DNA of 64,000 bases from positions 4,910,398 through 4,974,397 of the forward strand of contig OW051469.1 of NCBI GenBank assembly GCA_932521025.1, written 5' to 3'. The notes below the pieces were generated by a model. It had not been told where the DNA came from, did not search any database, and was given only the letters and a program-made list of their open reading frames with translations. The position numbers and the translations under genes are program-made. The DNA comes from Oscheius onirici. Its lineage: Eukaryota > Nematoda > Chromadorea > Rhabditida > Rhabditidae. This document shows positions 57,368-64,000 of the stretch, piece by piece (the first letter of the stretch is position 1; every line of letters begins with the position of its first letter).

Positions 57368-58587
57368 TCTGGATTGGAAGAAAGACACTGTCACCTCACT
57401 CCTTTTCAAGTCAGCTCGCTATAATTTCCTCATGACACATATAGAAATAGCCATGATTACGCGAAGAAAAAGTGATCGAAGATCTATTCAAAGCAGTCAA
57501 TTTGAAAGGAGATGGGGGCGATGACGAAGAAGGTAAGTGTCCTACTCGGACAAAGATTTGTGTGGTTGAATTTGAGCTAATGACGGAGGTAATTGGGAGT
57601 AAAAGTCGAAATGGTAGGAGTGTCACAAATGAAAAATATGTCTAGGCTGGAAAAGTTGCAGAACTTTACGAAAAGAATCTAAAGAAGAAGAAAAGTTTGA
57701 AATCGTTAGGCTCTTCTACGCTGCTTTGAAAACAAGCATTAGAGGATATTCTGTTATTTTCAGACCCTTCTCATTTTCTATAGAATAAAAATGGAGAAAT
57801 GTTTTGACCCTCTGACGCGGACAGTGCTGTTGCGAGTCTGATGTGCTTATTCACGACTTTGAAGCAATTAGTAACAAAGTAACAAGTAACTGCTATTTCA
57901 AACTCAGCAAAAAGAGATTCCTTTCTACGAATGTCGTAGAAATCAAAGAAGAAATGTCCTAAAGTTCTAAAGTTCGAATAAGTTTCAACCACTTGTATGT
58001 AGAGGGAATAATCTGAGAGCACAGATCGCGACTGGAGGCGTCTATGAGGTACTATTAAAGTCGGACAGATATAGATTGTAGTTAGAAGAAATTGGAGCCT
58101 CGAAAAAAAGTGAAGAATTGGTAGCAGAATCTGTAAAGTTTCCAGTTCAAGGTAACTATCTTTTTTAAAGTTTTGATGAAGTATCCTAACGGACTTTTCA
58201 ACACTTCGAAAAAGGCGATTTCGACGCGGAGTTTCCATTTAAGTGAAATATCTAATTCAGAACAATAGACGTACGGCAGGTGCTTCCTATTTGATCTTGG
58301 CGATAGTAGGTCTTTGATGGGAGAAATTGTCCAGTTGAACTGGAGCAACGCCAGCTCTTGGAACCATTTGTATGTTTACTGTTACTGATATAAACACAAG
58401 TAAGTCGATTAGTTTATTGCGTTTCAGCTTAATCATACAATCCTACGTATATTGGGGGAGAGGGGACACGAACATGTGGCAGAAAGAACTTCTAAAAATA
58501 GAAACGAGTTGTACTTGTAAAGCAAACATATCGTATGTGGTAGAACGAGAGGCAATGAGAGAAAGTATGTACAATACACGAAAGAGT
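57368..58587. other. Region without recognised gene
   Basis: Several open frames on the minus strand (57770-58350) are rich in Phe, Leu and Ile but show no domain and no matching splice pattern. I cannot support a gene. Receptor fragments are possible. Confidence 0.35.
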
Positions 58588-59468
58588 CTAATAAAACTGA
58601 AGATGTCCTCCTTGAGGATTCCATTCTTCCTCAAGATGCTTCCTCATTACTAACTGGGCAGTCGGGCGCTGTGGTTGAGTTGTGATGGTGGCTTTTTTGA
58701 CTTGAAAATGGACGAAACAGTTACAACCGCAGCAGCGGAGGGCTATGTCTTCTAGCTGCAAAACGACTTTTTATATTAAAAAAATCTGTCTCCCAGTCTC
58801 TTTGTCTTTTTTTTTAAATCGCTCAACTCACCAGTAGGAAGCAATCGTGTTCGAAGAAAGAAGCTCCCAGATTAACACCAGTCTCTAGCTGAACAACATT
58901 GAGGACCTGAATTGTTTTCTTCATTGTTCTCTTCAAGACAATTTCCCACCTTCATCAACTTGGCCAATGTATCCGGCTCACATTCGGGTCTCTTCCAAAT
59001 AACTAGCTTCTTGGCAGAGGTTCTGGATTTTATCATATCACAGGTTAGTTTCTTGTAGTTCTCCTCTGTTAGAACATCCTGAACAAGAATGTTTTGAACA
59101 AATATAAATTACCCACCTTGATGACAATCTGTTGAGCAAGTAGTTTGGCAGGACTGGACAGCGCTTGTTCCAATGGAACTGACTCTTTTCCAACCTTCAC
59201 TTCTGACTTTTCCTAACAAAGTACACTTTAATTTAAAAAGTTAAAACTACCTGAGAAACGATAATTTTGTCCACTTGGAAAGGAAGCTTGAACTTCCGAC
59301 TGTAGCACAGATCCAGTGCCGGGCAACTGCATTGACTGAGACGGCAGAACTCTTTAAAGGAGAGCTAAACATTTTTGACTGGATAGACAGAAAGACACTC
59401 ACCTTCTTGACGACTGGTAGTTGAAGGTCGTAGGGAAGAGAGAATAGGTCTACTCCGGACTGCTTCAT
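58588..59468 (-). CDS. Unrecognised intracellular protein, about six exons
   Basis: Exons join from the ATG at 59468 (MKQSGVDLFSLPYDLQLPVV) through LSFKEFCRLSQCSCPALDLC, FKLPFQVDKIIVSQEKSEVK, SVPLEQALSSPAKLLAQQIV, LTEENYKKLTCDMIKSRTSA, KKLVIWKRPECEPDTLAKLM and NVVQLETGVNLGASFFEHDC, ending HLEEEWNPQGGHLQFY at 58588. About 230 residues, no signal peptide and no membrane helix. The helix-rich middle with the KKLVIWKRPE element recalls the tail domains of nematode F-box or FTH-type proteins, but I see no F-box and make no assignment. Short introns with good GT/AG ends support it. Confidence 0.6.
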
Positions 59469-59817
59469 GACTGCGAATGGCTGCCATGTCTAGGCGGGAG
59501 ACAAAGCAGCGGGGTTCTTTCATCATCTCGCGTAAAGGCACGGCCAGCTGACCTCCGCGGGACTAGGAGGGATCATGGGTCGACTACCAAGCATGATGAG
59601 ACATTTTCTGTTTTGTATTACGATTTGCAGGCTGTTGTGATGGCCAGAGGAAAACACAGGAAAAGACAGGGAGACGAGGAAATGAGTTCTTCCTCCTCTT
59701 CCAGAGTTTCCTCACGTCGGCGTGGAAAAGTTCCCCAGATTGTCAGCGTAACAGAATCTCACAGTTGTTTCCGAGACCAGTGAAACTACTCCTGAGAGAA
59801 TAAAGTACACCTCCTCC
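59469..59817. other. Upstream of the first tandem receptor
   Basis: A short divergent promoter region between the unrecognised minus-strand gene and the receptor. The receptor frame is open upstream of its Met at 59818, so the true start could lie a little earlier. Confidence 0.35.
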
Positions 59818-61066
59818 ATGCAAATCGTCGGGACAATGTGGCCGGCGGTGGTCTTTCTGGTTCTTGGAGTCGTATTTATTCCTTTGTACATTCTACTAGT
59901 ATTCGCTATTTTAAAGGATCGACTAAGCAGCAACCGTTTCAATACAACATTTCACAATTTGGTTATTTCGCTGGCTATTGGAGATATTCTCGCTGTCGTT
60001 GATCACGCTTATTGCAACGTTTTTAAGGACCTCGGTTTCTTCAGTGACTTCTACTGGAACAATCGGGGTTCATACTGGTTCGTGGCGTTTGAAAAATCGA
60101 AAAGTCAGGAATTCAGGACAGCTCCAATGGCTTACTGGAGTGTCTACCTATTTCTGTTTGTTCGCTGTCTTGGAGCAGCCTTGATCTCACTTCAACGCTA
60201 CGTGACTGTCTGTAAGAGTCATTCCTGGATTGGACAAGTAGGTTATATTCATTGAAGAGTAATAGTTTTTCGGTTACTTTAAAATTGGCATTTTGGCAAG
60301 TTTTCTTGGTCCACTGGGTGCCACCGATCGTATACTGCTCTCCAATAGCTTGGAATACAAATATCACTTTCGATAGCATCGAGACGCTCAAGTTGATCGT
60401 TCAGCCTTTTGATTTAAAGGTGAGACAGACAGAAATAGACTCTTCCCATTTCAGTACGCCATGTTATCTGGAGATGTCTTCTGCTTTATCACATTCGTAA
60501 TCTGCCTAGCTGCGTATTTCTCTGTCCTCCGCCAGTTCAAGTCTGCAAAAATGAGTCGGTAGGTTGAAGTTCACAGTTCTGAGAATAGCAATCGTGAGAG
60601 ATTACGTTCAATTGGGAACATTTTCCAGAAATCTTCGCAAAGAATTCCGAATAACAATTCAAGTGGCGGGTCCGGTACTAGCCATCACATCTGCCTTCGT
60701 CTTTTACCTACTGCAACTCATCTTTGCCTTGAGAAATCAGGTAAATCAGAGACAGAAAGATAGAAAGATTGGAACAAAGAATCTGATTAGAACGGTAAAA
60801 CTTTTACAGACTGAAATGACGTTCTTCATGAGGTCGATTTACCCCCTCGTCACGGGTTTCATGTCCTACGTGAACCCTTTGGTCTACCTTCTCTTCAGCG
60901 ACGACCTCAGGAAATTGCTTGCTTGTACTCTCCGTTGTAGGGCATTCGAAGGAGGAGTAGGAGTTTTTTTTATTAATAAATAATGAAATGTTTTTAGAGT
61001 CCGTCCGGAACTAATGTCCGGGTAGTTCCGAGTTCGGCTTTCTCGTCGACAGAGATCAGACAGTAA
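59818..61066 (+). CDS. Serpentine receptor, Srv-like, tandem copy 1
   Basis: Helices: WPAVVFLVLGVVFIPLYILL, NTTFHNLVISLAIGDILAVV, WSVYLFLFVRCLGAALISLQ followed by RYVTVCKSHSW (DRY-like position), KLAFWQVFLVHWVPPIVYCS, FCFITFVICLAAYFSVLRQF followed by KSAKMSR, VAGPVLAITSAFVFYLLQLI, and YPLVTGFMSYVNPLVYLLFS. The last part can splice after RAFEGG (GTAGGA donor) to a final exon ending SSTEIRQ at 61066. The VHW.PP motif and the NPxxY-like end fit nematode Srv or related Srg-superfamily receptors. A close paralogue starts at 63185. Confidence 0.83.
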
Positions 61067-61872
61067 GAAGACTCTTGGCAGCTTATTGTAAGACCTCTCA
61101 TAACACACTTCAATAAAAGTTATTTGGACTTTTATTTTTTCAGAGTTGTAGCTAGTCTGATTCTTTTTTGAAAAATGAGTAACTTTTTCATAGCTAATGA
61201 ACCGAATTTTACGTTGAAATTACTCAAAAGAAACGATAGAACGGACTTCAATAGCTTGTTGATTCTGAACAAAGACTATTTCTTAATGTTTTCCAGAAAA
61301 TATCTATCGGAGTTGCAACGGTATTTTTAATCAAACAACGCAAGTAAGTAAGTACCAATAAAAGGAAAAAAGAGCCCGATATCATAATCAATCTCAAGTT
61401 TCTGCTCTCTTTAAATCTGTTGTCCGAATCTCCGGACCTTTTTCCGGAGAAAAAAGTTTGAAATTGACTTATCCTTCATTTTGGACTTGTATTCGAAGGT
61501 TTTGTAGGGGGTGTGAACTTCAATTTCTGCCGTTTTTCCTTCTGCTTATTTCCGCTAAATTTTGAGGCAAAAACTGCTTCACAACGAAATTTAATGCGGT
61601 TGCAGCGCTTTTTACGAGAAGCAACATGCTCATAGTGGTCCCAAGTTCGACTAAATATTCCTCTATTTAACTCTTGTCAAAATGAGTTAAAACTTGCCAA
61701 AGTTTAGTTGGTAAGTACTACCGAACGAGCGTTTGGCAAATGGTTCGTCTCTCCAAAGTTTGACCCAGTGGGCACCTGTCCGGGTCAGCGGGTCGTGGCA
61801 GACGTTCAGTTTAAATACGCTGGTTTCCCTTCATAAGCTTGCCATTATTTAATTATTCTGGAATTGGGGTAG
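61067..61872. other. Intergenic region
   Basis: AATAAA near 61115 fits the receptor's 3' end. The rest has no recognised feature. Confidence 0.35.
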
Positions 61873-62388
61873 GTATGGCAAAAATCCCCGGAACAAGCCC
61901 ATTTGGCTGGAGGATCGGGAAGGGCGTCTACAGACACGGAGAGGATCGACGTCGGAAATCGCTCTACGTATCGAACTTGCTCGGCAGAGAATGGGACGAA
62001 AAAAGACGGAGGCAAAGTTTATCTGTTTTTCAAAGAAAGCTCTTTCTATCTCACTGTCAAGGTAGTAAACTGACGATGCTGTAGATTGCCCTGCGACCAC
62101 TAAGTGTAAAGCCAAACTTTTGAAGCTTTAGCAACAAAATAAGAGTGAGAAGGGAATGTTGAGTAGGCAAAAGACGAAAAGAAACCAAACATTTAAAACA
62201 GAACAAAATTATCTTGTCAAGATTTTCAGAGTCTACGGTCTAAAGACATGAAGATCGAACCGAAGGTGACCATCCGACTCTGGAGACGGTGGCCACGATG
62301 GACATGGGTCGTCAGAGCCAAAATCTGGCTCACCAAGTACAAAACGCCGATTGGACGTCATCAAGTGATCAACTCACGAATGCTTTAA
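61873..62388 (+). CDS. Putative basic protein, 3' exons only
   Basis: Two exons fit together in phase 0. One is about 61873-62060 (QKSPEQAHLAGGSGRASTDT; GGKVYLFFKESSFYLTVK before GTAGTA). The other runs from about 62231 after TTTTCAG (SLRSKDMKIEPKVTIRLWRR; WVVRAKIWLTKYKTPIGRHQ) to a stop at 62388. The second exon is rich in Trp, Arg and Lys. A stop lies directly upstream of the first exon in its frame, so an earlier exon must supply the start, and I cannot find it. No family is recognised. Confidence 0.35.
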
Positions 62389-63184
62389 GAAGAGACACTT
62401 GAATATCTACATCAAGCAATAAAATCAGCAAAAGATTGTTTTGTTCTCTTCCTCACCAAACTCTCGCTAGATGTGGCTATTAGTCTAATGTGGGTGACTC
62501 GATATGCAAAAGTACCTTCCAATTCATTGAGCAAGAAAAGATTTCTCGGGTGAAAAAACCCGATGTGCATGCATACAACTGCTCTTTTTCTTCGTGCAAA
62601 TCGTTTCCAAGTCTATGTCCTCCCGTCTCTATATTTTCTGATGATCAGAAGCCCATTGTTCTCCTGGCCATTTGATTACCTGCCGACGTCGGAAAAATTT
62701 CCGCTCGATCTGACGAACATCTGTTTTTATCCGTCTGTAGATAGATTCGCCGAAAGGAGCCTCTTACCTTCCTGAGTACAGCGTGACTCTCTGTTCCCGG
62801 TTAATACATCACATCTGAATAAGCAGTTTTAAAAATTGCATTATCAATTGGCAACAGCCACAAACACCAAATATTTATCAGACTTTATTATGTCCATAAT
62901 TGTGTTTCCATTATATGTTCAGGTAATCTCATCACTCCAAGAACCCTATACTCTTCGGATGTTATCTCGGTCAGGTGAAATACCTTGAAAACCGAATAAA
63001 CAGTTTTTTTAATCTCTACTACTTGCTTTCCCTTCATTCTAACTCTCCTTACTGCCTCCAGTTTGCAAAGTACTTTCTCTTTGCTCACTCTCTCTTCTCA
63101 TGCTAAAAGTTCCCACAACTCGTCAGAAAGATCTCGTCTATTTATCCTTTAGAATTTCTGTGCTAACATATGTCTAGTCTTCAG
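62389..63184. other. Upstream of the second tandem receptor
   Basis: No supported exon. A minus-strand open frame at 62888-63088 begins without an ATG and shows no domain. Confidence 0.35.
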
Positions 63185-64000
63185 ATGGCCGAGTCTGCTC
63201 TGTACCTTGTCTTCTGCGGACTCAGCTGCATCTTTTGGCCCATCTACTTTGTCCTACTTCTCTGCATAATCTACGATCGAACCAAGAGCAGCAGATTCTC
63301 ATCCACTTTCCACAACCTTCTCATTTCGCTGGTATGACTAAACTGTACTCTTTGAAAAAAAATGTTAGGGGATTGGTGATCTTCTGGCTATGCTGAGTTT
63401 CGCCTACATGAGACTCATTCGCAACCAATTTCCTACCGTCTTCTGGAAGCATCGGACAGACTATTGGGCAGCTCCATTCGGCTTCAATCACATCTACTTC
63501 TGGCTGTTTGTTCGCTGTTTTGGGGCAGCTTTGATCTCCTTCCAGAGATATGTTACCGTTTGTCTCAACACTACCAAACTGAATCAGGTGGGGGCCTTTG
63601 TTTACATCTAAAAGCAGGCTCCAGATTGTGCACAAGCTGTCTTTCTGGCAAATTTTCCTTATTCACTGGACTCCGCCTACCCTCTACAGTCTCCCAATCA
63701 TCACAAACAGCAACATAACTTACGACAACATTTCTACTTTCAACACTGTTCTTGAGCCATCTAAAGCAAAAGTATCGTTGCACACAAAGTTAAACTAAAA
63801 GTCGCTTACAGTACGCCACAAATGCTGGAAATGCCTGGTGTCTGGGGACTTTCTTGATCTGTGTCACCTGCTATCTACTAGTACTTCGTCTTTTTCGATC
63901 GGCCAAAATGAACAGGTTGGTTCCCATCTAGGGTCTGGGATACTGAATCACGACAGGCAGTCTTGTGACTGGATTCGAAGTCGTCGTGGGAAAGTCGTGT
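63185..64000 (+). CDS. Serpentine receptor, Srv-like, tandem copy 2 (cut by window end)
   Basis: Starts at 63185 (MAESALYLVFCGLSCIFWPI). The exons mirror copy 1: FSSTFHNLLISL, GIGDLLAMLSFAYMRLIRNQ, FWLFVRCFGAALISFQRYVT, LSFWQIFLIHWTPPTLYSLP, NAWCLGTFLICVTCYLLVLR and LFRSAKMNR. Intron positions agree with copy 1. The C-terminal third lies beyond the window. It is clearly a tandem paralogue, and no break is seen in the part present. Confidence 0.82.

Noticed and set aside
57771-58348. Minus-strand Phe/Leu-rich frames as another receptor
   Set aside because: No helix pattern, motif or splice-compatible exons could be assembled.
1-64000. CRISPR arrays, operons of bacterial type, phage or integron features
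   Set aside because: Introns and animal gene families throughout show this is eukaryotic nuclear DNA; no regular spaced direct repeats were seen.

Overview
This is nuclear DNA of a free-living-type nematode, most likely a rhabditid. The evidence is short introns (often 40-60 bp, GT...TTTCAG), densely packed genes on both strands, and nematode-specific families: a major sperm protein, chemoreceptor-type serpentine receptors, CAP/SCP secreted proteins, a nematode-type GH25 lysozyme and UGTs. Gene boundaries below come from reading exons by eye. Spans run from start codon to stop codon across introns, and internal splice sites are approximate.

Left part (1-19 kb): the N-terminus of a disordered RG/Q-rich protein (minus), an OGFOD1-type prolyl hydroxylase (plus), and the nurf-1/BPTF chromatin-remodelling locus (minus). 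That locus appears as two separate blocks. An N-terminal block (DDT, WHIM-like region, PHD1, long disordered middle) lies at 8.6-19.0 kb. A C-terminal block (two PHD fingers plus bromodomain) lies at 3.6-5.8 kb. Between them sit a BTB gene on the opposite strand and a small unrecognised gene. The nurf-1 introns hold a foldback element, a tRNA-related SINE and two hAT-like miniature transposons.

Middle (20-46.6 kb): an NHL-repeat protein, a cysteine-rich single-pass membrane protein, a small secreted protein, a UDP-glycosyltransferase, an HSPA13/STC-1 chaperone and an ABCA transporter remnant broken by transposon fragments. These are followed by a GH25 lysozyme with a SINE in an intron, a JIP-1 JNK scaffold (minus, 6.6 kb) and a zinc-finger protein.

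Right part (47-64 kb): a fast-changing accessory region. It has an intact CAP gene with an antisense 5S rRNA gene in its intron. A second CAP copy is broken into two halves, with a mucin-like membrane protein gene between them. A serpentine receptor (minus) carries an antisense MSP copy with a nonsense codon in its intron. After these come an unrecognised gene and two tandem serpentine receptors, the last cut by the window end.

The most interesting signals are the divided nurf-1 locus, the SINE family with tandem internal units and a terminal hairpin, the low-complexity hAT-like miniature elements with visible target-site duplications, and a perfect 35-bp-arm palindrome covering the start codon of the broken CAP gene.
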